This document shows, piece by piece, positions 1-9,477 of a stretch of 64,000 nt of DNA. Made by a program: the position numbers and the translations under genes. This stretch comes from Streptomyces sp. GTDB taxonomy: Bacteria; Actinomycetota; Actinomycetes; Streptomycetales; Streptomycetaceae. A model generated the notes under the pieces. It made no database searches. It was not told the DNA's origin and worked only from the letters and a program-made list of their open reading frames with translations. The stretch's first letter is position 1. Each line of letters begins with the position of its first letter. The stretch is from contig NZ_JAEKKT010000158.1 of assembly GCF_019510245.1 (NCBI RefSeq), forward strand, positions 25,506-89,505. Direction: 5' to 3'.

Positions 1-1
1 C

Positions 2-907
2 GCGGTCGCCGGCACCGTCGCGGGGTCGTTGATCGGAGCCCTGCTGCTGAAGCTGATCGGGCATCACGGCGCGCTGCTGTGGGTCCTGCTGCCCTTCGCG
101 GTCCTGCTCGCCGGCACCGCCCCTTCCGTCATCTCCTATGCCGCCGGTCAGGCGTCCTTCACCATCACCCTGGTCGTCCTGTTCAACATCGGCATGATCC
201 CGGACTGGCACATCGTGCTGCTGCGGATCCAGGACATCGCCATCGGCTGCGGCGTGAGCCTGCTGGTGGCCCTGTTCTTCTGGCCCCGCGGCGCGACGGC
301 CGCGGTGAACCGGGCGCTCGCCGACGCGTACACCGACGGAGCCCGCTACCTGACCGGCTCGGTGGCCTACGCGCTGGGCCGGTGCGGCACCGGCCCCGCC
401 CCGTCGGCGGATGCCGCTCTGGAGGAGGGCCGTACGGCAGCCGCGTCGGCGCGGCGTCTCGACGACGCCTTCCGCAACTACCTCGCCGAACGCGGCGCGA
501 AGCCGGTGCCGCTCGCCGACATGAGCACCCTGGTCACGGGCGTGGTGGCGCTGCGGCTGGCCGCGGACTCGGTGCTGGGCCTGTGGCAGTGCACCGAGGA
601 GCGGGACACCGAGGCGGACCGGGTGGTGGCGCGGCTCGTCATCCTGAGCGCGGCCGGTCGGGTGAGCCGCTGGTACGGCGACCTGGCGGACGGTCTGATC
701 CGGGCCGCCGCCATTCCGGATCCACTGCCCCGCAATCCCGTGGCCGAGGACCGGCTGGTGGAGTCCCTGCGCCGTGATCTGACCGACGAGCGCGGTCAGG
801 CCACGGCCACGGCGGTCCGCATCATCTGGACGGCCGACCACATCGACACCGCCCGGCGCCTCCAGCCGGGTCTGGTCGAGGCCGCGGCGGCGGACATCGC
901 GTCGTGA
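2..907 (+). CDS. FUSC family membrane protein, C-terminal part (5' truncated by window edge)
   Basis: The reading frame is open from base 2, so the true start lies upstream; about 301 residues are visible. The first 95 residues hold strongly hydrophobic helices ending at FFWPRG, typical of the second membrane block of FUSC/aromatic-acid-exporter (fusaric acid resistance) proteins. A soluble alpha-helical Ala/Arg-rich tail of about 190 residues follows. The family pumps small organic acids across the inner membrane; the substrate cannot be told here. The following 285 bases to the next gene show nothing recognisable. Family call is good, function is inference. Confidence 0.75.
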   Translation, partial: AVAGTVAGSLIGALLLKLIGHHGALLWVLLPFAVLLAGTAPSVISYAAGQASFTITLVVLFNIGMIPDWHIVLLRIQDIAIGCGVSLLVALFFWPRGATAAVNRALADAYTDGARYLTGSVAYALGRCGTGPAPSADAALEEGRTAAASARRLDDAFRNYLAERGAKPVPLADMSTLVTGVVALRLAADSVLGLWQCTEERDTEADRVVARLVILSAAGRVSRWYGDLADGLIRAAAIPDPLPRNPVAEDRLVESLRRDLTDERGQATATAVRIIWTADHIDTARRLQPGLVEAAAADIAS

Positions 908-1192
908 GGTCAGCCGGGACCGGTCGTCCTGCGCCGTCGGCCGGGAGTGCACCGCGGCCTGTTCACGGGTGTCCGAGCGGACGGTGAACCATCCCGGTAC
1001 CGCAGGGATGTCGGCCGGTCCGACTGCCCGATGACGCTGCGCCGGCCCGGCGGCCGGTCACCGGCGCGGAGCCTGCCGCGTCGGCCTCGGCACGGCACAC
1101 CGCCGCCGGACGCTCCGTGGAGCTCTGGGGCGCAGGCCCGTCCGGCGCGACGGTCACGCCGCGTCGGACGGTCAGGATCAGCGAAGGAGGTA

Positions 1193-2158
1193 TCAGACCG
1201 ACGGGCTGGACGCGTCGCCGTGCAGGCCCCGTCGGAGCGCGTCGAGCTGTCCGGCGATCATGCGGCGGCTCACCTCCGCGTCGGGGTTCAGTTCGGACAC
1301 ACCGTGGGAGGCGCCCGGGAAGTGGCGCAGCTCTGTGGGCACCCCCGCGGTGATCAGCCGCTGGGCGTACGCGAAGCCCTCGTCGCGCAGCGGATCGAAC
1401 TCGGCGAGCGCGATATACGTCGGCGGCAGCCCGGCCAGGTCCTCGGCGCGGGCCGGAGCGGCATAGGGGCTGACATCGTCGCCGCGCTTCGTCTTCGTAC
1501 CGCCGAGATAGCTGTCCCACATCACCTCCGCATTGCGCCGGTTGAACCCGGGAGTGTCGACGAAGGTGTTCATCGAGGGCGTTTCGAGGCGGTCGTCCAA
1601 CACCGGCAGACCGAGGTACTGCATCGTCAGCCTCGGTCCGTTGCCGTCTCGTGCGGCCAGAGCCACGGCGGCGGCCAGGTTCGCGCCGGCGCTCTCCCCC
1701 GCGATGCCGATCCGCTGGGGGTCCACGCCGAGTTCCTCCACGTGCTCGACCATCCATTCGAGAGCGGCGTAGCCGTCCTCCATGCCCGCCGGGAAGGGAA
1801 CCTCCGGCGCGACGCGGTAGTCCACAGAGACCACCACGGCGCCCACTTCGGCGGCGATCCGGGTGGTCTGGCTCTCGAAGAAGTCGACAAGGCTCAGGAT
1901 GAAGGCGCCACCGTGCAGGAAGAGCAGGCCGGGCAGCTTCCCCTCGTGGCCGGTCGGCGTGTAGATCCGAACGCGGAAGTCCGGAGCGCCGTGCCGTCCG
2001 GGCACGCTGACGTCCCGGATCTCGACCGGCGTCGGCGGCTCGTAGGGCGGAGCCGGCAGGACCGCGCCGGCCGCCCGACTGCCGGCCACGAAGGGATGCA
2101 GGGTGCCTGAGCTTCCGGAGTCAACCGGGGCGGCTTCCGTGGCGAGCGGATCGGTCAT
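1193..2158 (-). CDS. alpha/beta hydrolase, HSL/lipase-esterase family
   Basis: A 321-residue cytoplasmic esterase of the hormone-sensitive-lipase (GDXG) family. The oxyanion motif HGGAFI lies near residue 82, the nucleophile elbow GESAGA near 155, the acid in EFDPLRDEG near 254 and the catalytic His in FPGASHG near 284, so the triad is complete. These enzymes hydrolyse short-chain carboxylic esters. It is a clear paralogue of the hydrolase at 52413..53351: both share VDYR.APE.PFPA, the GESAG elbow and the downstream LPVLDDRL / GVPVLDDRL region. No co-directional partner is adjacent, and the natural substrate is unknown. Confidence 0.88.
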   Translation of the reverse strand: MTDPLATEAAPVDSGSSGTLHPFVAGSRAAGAVLPAPPYEPPTPVEIRDVSVPGRHGAPDFRVRIYTPTGHEGKLPGLLFLHGGAFILSLVDFFESQTTRIAAEVGAVVVSVDYRVAPEVPFPAGMEDGYAALEWMVEHVEELGVDPQRIGIAGESAGANLAAAVALAARDGNGPRLTMQYLGLPVLDDRLETPSMNTFVDTPGFNRRNAEVMWDSYLGGTKTKRGDDVSPYAAPARAEDLAGLPPTYIALAEFDPLRDEGFAYAQRLITAGVPTELRHFPGASHGVSELNPDAEVSRRMIAGQLDALRRGLHGDASSPSV

Positions 2159-2465
2159 GGTGCTGCTCCTGTCGTCAAAACGTGGGGGTGGGGCTGTCGG
2201 TCAGCTTCCGGACGCGGTGGTGAGGAGATCGGAGCTGTGCTGCGGTCCGGTGAGCCGCGAAGTGTGTGTGAATCAGGTTGTTCCGCGTACGGTGACATCA
2301 CGACGCGGCACGTGTTCTGATGTCGTGAGAGTCTGCGGCAGACCGCCGCAGGACTCGGCAATCCTCGGAGAGCGGCTCGTCGGATCCTGCCCGGCTGACC
2401 GGAACCCGCAGAAGATCCTAAACACATATTACTTGTTCAGTCAATTAAAGGGCCGTCCGTCGGTA
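2159..2465. other. intergenic region upstream of the esterase
   Basis: This holds the promoter side of the esterase. It has an inverted repeat TCACGAC (2298-2304) / GTCGTGA (2322-2328) with a 17-base spacer. An AT-rich stretch at 2418-2450 contains TTGTTCAGTCAA at 2433-2444, one of the TTG-N6-CAA boxes described in the findings. The 12-mer CATATTACTTGT (2425-2436) recurs exactly at 36825-36836. No gene is seen. Confidence 0.5.
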
Positions 2466-2820
2466 TCAGGGGACCTGACTGGCGCCCTCCGTCGCGGACT
2501 TGACAGCCACGAGCGATTGCCGGGAGGGGCGGGTGCGCAGACCCGTCAGCGAGATCAGAAGACCGGTAAGGGCGATTCCGGTCCCGACCACCCAGGGCGC
2601 CCGTCAGCCGTCGACAGCCCGAGCCCGAGGAGCAGGCCCGCCGAGCGCCGCTCGACGAGCACGAGGCGGTCAGCAGCACCACGACGGCAGCGAAGGACAG
2701 CAGCGCACGCGGTGCCGTCCAGCCGACCTGCGGTGCCTGCACGACGGTGAAGACGAGCAGCAGCGTTCCCAGGGCGCGTCCACCCGAGCCCATCGACAGA
2801 AGCCGCGCGAGTTGCGCACT
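2466..2820 (-). pseudogene. MFS (DHA2-type) drug transporter remnant
   Basis: On the minus strand, the stretch TLLLVFTVVQAPQVGW followed by a second helix AAVVVLLTA and, after a frame change, LVLVERRSAGLLLGLG matches the mid-protein region of DHA2-type major facilitator transporters (helix, GWT, helix, FVxxERR). A separate frame then gives a C-terminal helix WVVGTGIALTGLLISLTG and a charged tail ending at 2466. Most of the roughly 14-helix protein is missing, so only two joined and frameshifted fragments survive. Its former promoter is probably the AT-rich segment to the right, with an operator-like repeat at 2838-2854. Confidence 0.6.
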
Positions 2821-2837
2821 CACACAGAGAAAGATAC

Positions 2838-2854
2838 CGTTACAGATAGTAATG
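2838..2854. promoter_or_regulatory. operator-like inverted repeat CGTTAC-N5-GTAATG
   Basis: Arms CGTTAC (2838-2843) and GTAATG (2849-2854) match at 5 of 6 positions around a 5-base spacer, in a locally AT-rich segment. Its size and place upstream of an efflux-pump remnant suggest a TetR-type operator left behind after the pump, and presumably its regulator gene, decayed. No regulator gene is adjacent. Confidence 0.35.
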
Positions 2855-3057
2855 ACCCTTTTGAGTCGCACGAGCGCCTCGGTGCCACGCGAATCCAAGC
2901 TCGAAACCGCGAGCTTGGCTCGGTTCACCAGCGGTGAAGCAACTCGCTCAGCGCGAACCCCAGTTCGCGCCCATGAGCAGAAGGCTCATGGAGGAAGCGC
3001 GCCCTCCCCCCACACTCCGCAACTCCGAACTCAGGAATGATTGCAGGGAGATCCGTC

Positions 3058-4380
3058 ATGCCCGCATGTCTCAGCTCGTACTCCCGTCGGAAATTCCTCT
3101 CCACGTCGGCCGCCGCGGTTTCCGTGGCGGCCACCGGAGCTGTGGGACTGCAAGCCTGGGACGACTCGGGCAAGCCGGCCTCGGCGAGCGAGAGGCAGAG
3201 CATCCGCCCTTTCCGCGTGAACATTCCGGAGCAGGACCTGAGGGACCTGCGCCGGCGGATCATGGCGACACGCTGGCCCGACCGTGAGACCGTCAAGGAC
3301 CAGTCCCAGGGCGTCCAGCTCGCCACGATGAAGGAACTCACCCAGTACTGGGGGACGAAGTACAACTGGCGGAACATCGAGGACACGCTCAACGCCCTGC
3401 CGCAGTACATCACCGAGATCGACGGACTGGACATACATTTCATCCACGTCCGCTCCCGCCACGCGAACGCCCTCCCGATCATCCTGACCCACGGCTGGCC
3501 CGGCTCCATCCTGGAGTTCCTGAAGGTCATCGGACCGCTCAGTGACCCCACGGCACACGGAGGCCGCGCCGAGGACGCCTTCCACCTCGTCATCCCCTCG
3601 ATGCCCGGTTACGGCTTCTCCGAGCGGCCGACGACCACCGGGTGGAACCCCGACCGCATCGCGCGCGCCTGGGCCGTGCTGATGGACCGGCTGGGGTACG
3701 ACCACTACGTCTCCCAGGGCGGCGACTGGGGCGCCGTGGTCTCGGACAAGATGGCGGTGCAGAAGCCCCCGGGGCTGCTCGGCATCCACGTCAACTTCCC
3801 CGCCACCGTGCCCCCGGACATCGCGCAGAGGCTTCAATGCGGCTACTCCGCGCCGGCCGGTCTGGACCCCGACGAGCTGGCCGCGTACAACAAGCTCGCC
3901 ACCTTCTACAAGACCGGCTCCGGCTACTCGGCCATGATGGTCACCCGGCCCCAGACCGAGGGATACGGGCTGACGGACTCCCCCGCCGGACTGGCCGCCT
4001 GGATGTACGACAAGTTCGCGGCATGGACGTACAGCGGCGGCCACCCCGAACGCGTACTGACCAAGGACGAGATGCTCAACGACATCACCCTCTACTGGGT
4101 GACGAACACCGCGGTCTCCTCGTCCCGGCTCTACTGGGAGAACAACGCCAACAACTTCAACGCCGTGTCGGTGTCTCTCCCTGCCGCCATCACGGTCTTC
4201 CCCGGCGAGATCTACCAGGCCCCGCGCAGCTGGGCGTCACGCGCGTACCACGACCTCTTCTACTACCACAAGGTCAGCAGCGGAGGTCACTTCGCGGCCT
4301 GGGAGGTCCCAGGCATCTTCACGCAGGAACTCCGGGCCGCGTTCTCGTCTCTGCGTCCGCAGAAAACTGCAGGAAAGTAG
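3058..4380 (+). CDS. secreted epoxide hydrolase (EHN-type alpha/beta hydrolase)
   Basis: A 440-residue protein. The start at 3058 is preferred over the in-frame ATG at 3037 because AGGGAG lies 8 bases before it. SRRKFL at residues 9-14 plus an Ala-rich helix make a twin-arginine signal. The mature part begins with an EHN domain (IRPFRVNIPEQDLRDLRRR, WPDRE), followed by the alpha/beta core: HGWPGS for the oxyanion hole, QGGDWGA with the nucleophilic Asp, and SGGHFAAWEVP with the catalytic His near the end. Members open epoxides to diols by a covalent ester intermediate. Export of a folded enzyme suggests action on extracellular epoxides; the substrate is unknown. Confidence 0.88.
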   Translation: MPACLSSYSRRKFLSTSAAAVSVAATGAVGLQAWDDSGKPASASERQSIRPFRVNIPEQDLRDLRRRIMATRWPDRETVKDQSQGVQLATMKELTQYWGTKYNWRNIEDTLNALPQYITEIDGLDIHFIHVRSRHANALPIILTHGWPGSILEFLKVIGPLSDPTAHGGRAEDAFHLVIPSMPGYGFSERPTTTGWNPDRIARAWAVLMDRLGYDHYVSQGGDWGAVVSDKMAVQKPPGLLGIHVNFPATVPPDIAQRLQCGYSAPAGLDPDELAAYNKLATFYKTGSGYSAMMVTRPQTEGYGLTDSPAGLAAWMYDKFAAWTYSGGHPERVLTKDEMLNDITLYWVTNTAVSSSRLYWENNANNFNAVSVSLPAAITVFPGEIYQAPRSWASRAYHDLFYYHKVSSGGHFAAWEVPGIFTQELRAAFSSLRPQKTAGK

Positions 4381-4406
4381 GCGAACCGCCCCGAAGACTT
4401 GGGCAC

Positions 4407-4445
4407 GCGTCACCCGCCGGCGCGACAGCGGCCGTCGGGTGACGC
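4407..4445. terminator. bidirectional hairpin between convergent genes
   Basis: Perfect 10-base arms GCGTCACCCG (4407-4416) and CGGGTGACGC (4436-4445) enclose a 19-base GC-rich loop. The hairpin sits between the stop codons of the epoxide hydrolase and the convergent phosphoesterase, so it can serve both. There is no U-tract, which is usual in Streptomyces. Confidence 0.7.
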
Positions 4446-4494
4446 ATCCTCTCGCCCGCCTGAGCGATGGCCGGCCCCGGGGCTGACCCAGACG

Positions 4495-6423
4495 TCACCC
4501 AGCGGGACGACCGACCATCCATGGAAACGGATCGACGTCCCGGCTCCGGTCGTCAACGGCGCCCGCGTACTCGTGACCGCCCACCAGCCAGGGCAGCCCG
4601 AGCGAGGTGAGCCCGACGGACAGGCGCTTCGGGTTGTCGACGACCGGCGCGCCCTCGACGTACAGCTTCGTGAACCGGCCGTCGTTGACCACGGCCAGAT
4701 GCCACCACTTGAGCTCCACCAGGCCGTGACCCCAGTTGGTCGTCGGGTAGGTGTCGTTCGTCGGGTAGTGGTTGAACTGCGGCTCACGGCCGTTGTTCGT
4801 AATGGCGAACTGGGCCAGCGGCTCATTGGGGTCGGTGTTCCTGCCGTGCTTGCCGGCGGCACCGGCCGAACCACGGCGGCTGAGGAACGACGCGTTGCCG
4901 TTCTTTCCGGCGTCCCAGTCCAGCGGCATCCTGACGAACGCCTCGATGGTGTAGCCGGTCTTGAACGTCTCGGCGTTCAGCGGAGCCTTCGCCCCGGTGG
5001 TCAGATACGCGCCGTGAACGGGGTTGCGGCCGCCGACGAACTGGAGGCTGGCGTGGCCGGGCTGGTCGGGGTGATGGTCGGCGGACCAGGTCAGCGCGTC
5101 GGCCGCGCTGCCCGGGACATTCACCACCGTCAGGTCGTTGCCCTTGCCCGACAGGTCGTGGATCCGCTGGCCCTCGGCGAGTGCCGTGCCGGGGGCACCC
5201 TGCCCGTCGAAGCGCCAGTACGCCAGCGTGCCCTTCACCAGTTCCCGTGCCGCGGGGCGGGCCGGACGCACCGGAACGGGGTCGAAGCCGGAGAACCGCT
5301 CCTTGAAGTCGATCGGCACCGAGAAGTTGTCGACCGGGCCGCTGACCCGGGCGAGTTCGGCCGCCAGCTCGTGGCGGGACTCCGGGTCCTGGGCCAGGAT
5401 CCACGGGTTGATCGTCTCGACGTCGATCGTGTTGCGGACCAGGTCGAAGTGGTAGAGCCGGATCATGCCGCCACCGCCGAAGTAGCGGTTATGGTAGTTG
5501 GCGATGTGCATGTGCACGTCGTTGCCGGCGGCGTTCTTCTTGGTGGTACGCCCGGGCGGCCAGTAGTGACCGTTGACGGTCAGGAAGACCTGGTCGTTGT
5601 CCTCGACCAGCTTGTCCCAGACCGTCTGGCCGTGGTCGGAGAGCCCGGCGTTGTTCTCCGGGTCCCCGGACTCGTAGGGGAAAACGTTGTCATCGTAGGT
5701 CGACCACACCATGTCGTGCGTCGTGATGATCACGGGCATCTTGGGGCGGGCCTTGATGACCTCGTCGGCCCACGCGAAGCCCTGGTCGGTGGTGCGCCAG
5801 TCCAGGGCCAGCAGCAGCCAGGAGCGGCCGGCGGCCTGGAAGATGTGCGCGGTGTTGTAGCCGGTCGCGTCCGCCGCGGCGAACGTCTTCGAGTGCTTGA
5901 ACCGGCGCGGGCCCATGGTCTGCAGGTACGTCGTGTCACCACGGGTGTCGTCGCCGCTCAGGTCGTGGTTTCCGGCCACCACGCTGTACGCGGCGCCGTG
6001 CGCGTCCAGCAGGGCGAACGCCCTGTCGACCTGCTCGAACGACGACGGGTCGGCGTCCTGCGTCATGTCACCGAGGTGTGCCATGAACACGATGTTGAGG
6101 TCGGGGTTCCCGCTGTTGTCGATGATGTAGCGGAACGACTCCTCCTGCGGCGTCCGGTTGACGCTGTCCTGGCTGCCCCAGTAGAGGAACTGCGTGTCCG
6201 GCATGACCGCGACCGTGAACTGGAGGGAGGTCGGATCCGGATTCCACTTGCCGATCCTGCCGGTCTTGGTGGCGTCCGCGGCCGACGCGGGCGACGCACC
6301 GATCACGGAGGCCCCGGTCCCTACGACCGCCGCCCCCGCACCGGCCAGTGCGGCATTGCGCAGGAATCCTCGTCGGTTGTGCCCGGTCGGTTCTGCCGTC
6401 GGGTTGTCACCGTTGTTACACAT
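4495..6423 (-). CDS. Tat-exported metallophosphoesterase with C-terminal LamG-like domain
   Basis: About 642 residues. The ATG at 6423 is preceded by GAAAGAG at good spacing, better than the upstream in-frame TTG. NRRGFLRN followed by an Ala/Gly-rich helix and ASPASA is a twin-arginine signal. The calcineurin-like metal motifs are in order: MPDTQ, HLGDMTQ, VAGNHD, TTHD and GHYWPPG, all within the first half, so the dinuclear metal site looks complete. The second half (about 380-640) is a concanavalin-like LamG_3 module, starting LAYWRFDGQG and including TIEAFVRMP and HLAVVNDGRF, that probably binds glycans. A secreted phosphoesterase acting on surface-bound or polymeric phosphate esters is a reasonable inference. 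Confidence 0.87.
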   Translation of the reverse strand: MCNNGDNPTAEPTGHNRRGFLRNAALAGAGAAVVGTGASVIGASPASAADATKTGRIGKWNPDPTSLQFTVAVMPDTQFLYWGSQDSVNRTPQEESFRYIIDNSGNPDLNIVFMAHLGDMTQDADPSSFEQVDRAFALLDAHGAAYSVVAGNHDLSGDDTRGDTTYLQTMGPRRFKHSKTFAAADATGYNTAHIFQAAGRSWLLLALDWRTTDQGFAWADEVIKARPKMPVIITTHDMVWSTYDDNVFPYESGDPENNAGLSDHGQTVWDKLVEDNDQVFLTVNGHYWPPGRTTKKNAAGNDVHMHIANYHNRYFGGGGMIRLYHFDLVRNTIDVETINPWILAQDPESRHELAAELARVSGPVDNFSVPIDFKERFSGFDPVPVRPARPAARELVKGTLAYWRFDGQGAPGTALAEGQRIHDLSGKGNDLTVVNVPGSAADALTWSADHHPDQPGHASLQFVGGRNPVHGAYLTTGAKAPLNAETFKTGYTIEAFVRMPLDWDAGKNGNASFLSRRGSAGAAGKHGRNTDPNEPLAQFAITNNGREPQFNHYPTNDTYPTTNWGHGLVELKWWHLAVVNDGRFTKLYVEGAPVVDNPKRLSVGLTSLGLPWLVGGHEYAGAVDDRSRDVDPFPWMVGRPAG

Positions 6424-6753
6424 GGGAACTCTTTCGGATTGATTGTTCAAGCAACAACGACGCTAAGCAGCGGCGCTTCCGGCCGGGCAGACACGAAATG
6501 ACAAACGAGGATCAAGTGTCTGTCCAGGACTGAACGCGCAGGTCAAGTCGCGACCGGAAGCCGATCTCCCGGTGAACCGGCGGTGGACGGACGGCTTCGC
6601 CGACGCCTGGGAGCGCACACTCGGACCGGCCAGTCGCCGACGGCATGGCAAGATCACATGTGTCTTCCCCGCCATCTGCGCGGCGACGGGCGAGCCCCTT
6701 TCCCAGAGGGCGAACCGCCCTCTGGAAACCCACTGTTGAGAGAGCTTGCACAC
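6424..6753. other. divergent intergenic region
   Basis: This 330-base region lies between two divergent genes for exported proteins. It contains two perfect inverted repeats: TTGTT-N5-AACAA at 6443-6457, close to the phosphoesterase start, and CAGACAC (6488-6494) / GTGTCTG (6526-6532) with a 31-base spacer. Either could be an operator. No gene is visible. Confidence 0.4.
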
Positions 6754-8749
6754 ATGGGCATACGTGTTCGGAGCGGCCGGCATCGCAGGAAACTCCTGTC
6801 GTCCCTCGCGGTCATGATGACCGCCGCCGGAATCGGCCTGGCGGCCACGCTGACCGGTTCTGCCGGGGCCGCCACGACATCCGTGGTCATCGACACGGGC
6901 GGGTCCGTCCTGTCGCCGCGCCGCCGGCAGGACCGGATCGCTGGGCGTCACCTTCGGCTTCGACACCACGACACTGGCCGGTGGCCCTTACGAGAACCAG
7001 GGCAGCCAGACCTACAACTTTCCCCTCTATGAGGCGGCCCGGGGCACGACCCCTCAGTTCTGGGACAACTATGTCGAGGAACTGGTGTCCGCCGGCGTCG
7101 ACTTCGTGGCGGTGGACACGCGAGGGTACATCCCCGGCTCCGCCGTCCCGAACCAGGGCGGAGACCCGCGCGCACTCGCCGGTCTGGTGGACGCGATCAA
7201 CCGCGGGGGTTACGCGGACAAGCTGAAGATCTCCGCGTTCGACGACATACCGGCGTCCATGACCGACAAGAAGAACCAGGTCAAGCACCATGCCGGCGGC
7301 TACTCACCGCTCTTCGACATGGGAGACACGGACGGCTCCGGCGAAGGCGGCTACCAGTACCTGTGGGACAACGACCTGAGGTCGTACTTCCAGACCGTGC
7401 CGGACAACCTCCTGTACAAGGTGAGCGGGCAGCCGGTCGTCTATTTCTGGTCCGACAACACTTACGCCTTCACCGACCAGGGCAACGGCAACTCCGCGAG
7501 GATGCTGCAGTACGTCCGCTCACAAGCGCAGTCCGAGTTCGGCCAGAACCCCTACTTCGTCGTCGACAACAGCTGGCTGAAGAACGACTCCGCGGTGTCG
7601 GCCGTCGCGAACGGGGCGAACAGCTGGTTCGGGGTGCCGAGCCCGTCGTACACCAACCAGACCTTCAACGGCGCGTCCTACGGCGTCGCGGTGCCCGGCT
7701 TCCACTTCGTGACGGGCACCACCAACATGGTGATCGACCCGAATCACGGACAGACCCTGGTCAGCAACCTCGAGTCCACCGTCGACGGCGGTAACAAGAT
7801 CACGTTGGTGGAGGGATTCACCGACTGGCAGGAGGGCGCGGGCCTGTGGCGTACCCGCAACGCGCCGTACGCCACCACACAGCGCGACTACCCGAACCAG
7901 AACATCAACATCCTGCGCCGCTACTCGAACACCCCTTTCCCCGACGACATGGTGGTCCAGGCCGAGTCGGCGGACACGGTCAACGACACGACCACGGGCA
8001 ACCTGTGGAACGTCTACCGCAGCGACGACCTGGACGTACAGCCGGCCACTGACACCGGCGGCGGATGGAACGTCGGCAGTGTCGCCGCGGGCGAATGGCT
8101 GCAGTGGAAGGAGGTGCCGATGCAGGGGACCGAGAACCTCACCGTCCGCGTCGCCACGCCGAACAGCGGCGCCCAGATCCGCTTCGTCGTCGACGGTGTC
8201 GCCGGGCCCGTCGTCGACGTGCCCGACACCGGCGGCTGGCAGACCTGGCAGACCGTGGACGCGGGCTCCTTCCAGTTCTCGTCGGGGACGTACCACACCG
8301 TGCAGCTCCAGCAGGTGACGGGCGGCGAGAACATCAACTGGTGGGGGGCCAAGCGGGCTGCCGAGCCGACCGGACGGATCGTGGGCTACGGCGGCAAGTG
8401 CGTCGACGACGCCGGAGCGAGCACGGCCAATGGCACCGCCATCCAACTGGGCACGTGCGACGGCAGCGCGGCGCAGACCTGGACCAGGGCGGCCGACGGC
8501 AGCCTCAAGGTGCTGGGCAAGTGCATGGACGTCACCGGCGCCGGCACGGCGAAGGGGACGAAGGTACAGCTCTACACCTGCAACGGCACCGGATCCCAGC
8601 GCTGGCAGCCGGGAACCTCCGGCACACTGGTCAACCCGCAGTCGGGGCGCTGCCTCGACGCGACGGGCCCGAGTTCGGCCGACGGAACTCGTCTGCAGAT
8701 CTGGGACTGTGCCGCCAGCGCCAACCAGAAGTGGACGCTTCCGAACTGA
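6754..8749 (+). pseudogene. secreted DUF5010-type protein with CBM6-like and ricin-B (CBM13) modules, frameshifted near its N-terminus
   Basis: The signal peptide is read from ATG 6754 (RRKLLSSLAV, a hydrophobic helix, GSAGAATT). That frame derails around 6910-6935 and stops at 7032. The rest of the protein is in the next frame: going back from 7085, GSLGVTFGFDTTTLAGG and FWDNYVEELVSAGVDF are continuous with the long frame ending at 8749. One base change in VLS-R-R-R/VLSAAAGRTG would restore about 665 residues. Domains are a TIM-barrel-like DUF5010 region (about 6940-7930), a beta-sandwich carbohydrate module (about 7940-8350, VQAESAD...GGGWNVG) and a ricin-B trefoil with AQTW, SQRW and NQKW repeats. 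Likely role is polysaccharide degradation outside the cell. Either a real disruption or a sequencing error. Confidence 0.75.
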
Positions 8750-8758
8750 CACACCGAC

Positions 8759-8810
8759 GCCGGCGGCCCTGTCGTGGGATGTCGGCAGACATCACGACAG
8801 GGCCGCCGGC
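8759..8810 (+). terminator. long hairpin terminator
   Basis: Perfect 18-base arms (8759-8776 and 8793-8810). Inside, GATGTC-GGCA-GACATC extends the stem after a 2-base bulge, giving about 23 paired bases with a 4-base loop. It starts 10 bases after the stop codon of the carbohydrate-binding protein. Confidence 0.88.
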
Positions 8811-9163
8811 GCTGTGGCTGACGTGAGCCCGGGGGAGGCGTACGCCACGGCGCGTAGGAAGGCCCGCACCACCACAGAAAGGGCGGGACACCAGTCCCCC
8901 ACCCGCTGTCCGTTTGTGGCCGGACGGCAAGAGCCCTTCATTCAGGAAACGAAGCAGCGCCTCGCCAGGTTCACTTGCGCGGGTACCCAGTCCGAGGCCG
9001 CGGGATACGGGGCCGACATCACGTCCGCCCGCGTGACACGTACCGTCACGAGTCCTCCGCGAGATATGTACCTCATCTGCACCTCGTAAGGTATGCACTC
9101 ACGCGTGGCAGCGCCGACCACCGGTGTCTGCCCGACCCCCGCCACTGGAAGAAGAGGGCAGCC
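8811..9163. other. intergenic region, nothing recognised
   Basis: I read both strands and found no conserved coding pattern. The last 100 bases, around GAGATATGTACCTC and GTAAGGTATGCAC, are locally AT-richer and probably hold the promoter of the small protein that follows. Confidence 0.4.
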
Positions 9164-9319
9164 ATGGTGTCGGAGAGCGAGTTGACGGAACAGGCACGTC
9201 TCACCCACGAGGCACATGTCGAGGCCTGCAGGTCCTGCAAGACCAACAACAAGCCGTGCCAGGCGGCGAAACTCCTCAGACTCGAGTACAACAACCTGCT
9301 GAGATCGACGAGGCGTTGA
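9164..9319 (+). CDS. small Cys-containing protein of unknown function
   Basis: A 51-residue frame with an ATG preceded by GAAGAGGG. It is charged and helical, with three cysteines in ACRSCKTNNKPC (residues 21-32), spaced CxxC-N6-C, and a basic tail. The CxxC might bind a metal or form a disulfide. Codon use matches the local GC3 bias and the frame has a good ribosome site, so it is probably real. I do not recognise a family. Confidence 0.55.
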   Translation: MVSESELTEQARLTHEAHVEACRSCKTNNKPCQAAKLLRLEYNNLLRSTRR

Positions 9320-9477
9320 CACCGCCCACCGCTGCGGCCTGAGGTCCGTCGGCGCCTTCGGCATTCCCTGAGGCAGCGGCTGCGTGGCGCCGCGCCAGTA
9401 CTCGACGGGCGGCCGCCGTCCGTGGTGCTGCCGGCAAGAGGGCGGGGTGGGCCGTGCCGGCCATGTCCCGCCGCCGG

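Noticed and set aside
4399..6501. A 700-residue plus-strand frame opposite the phosphoesterase
   Set aside because: Antisense to a gene with all metallophosphoesterase motifs; no domain recognised.
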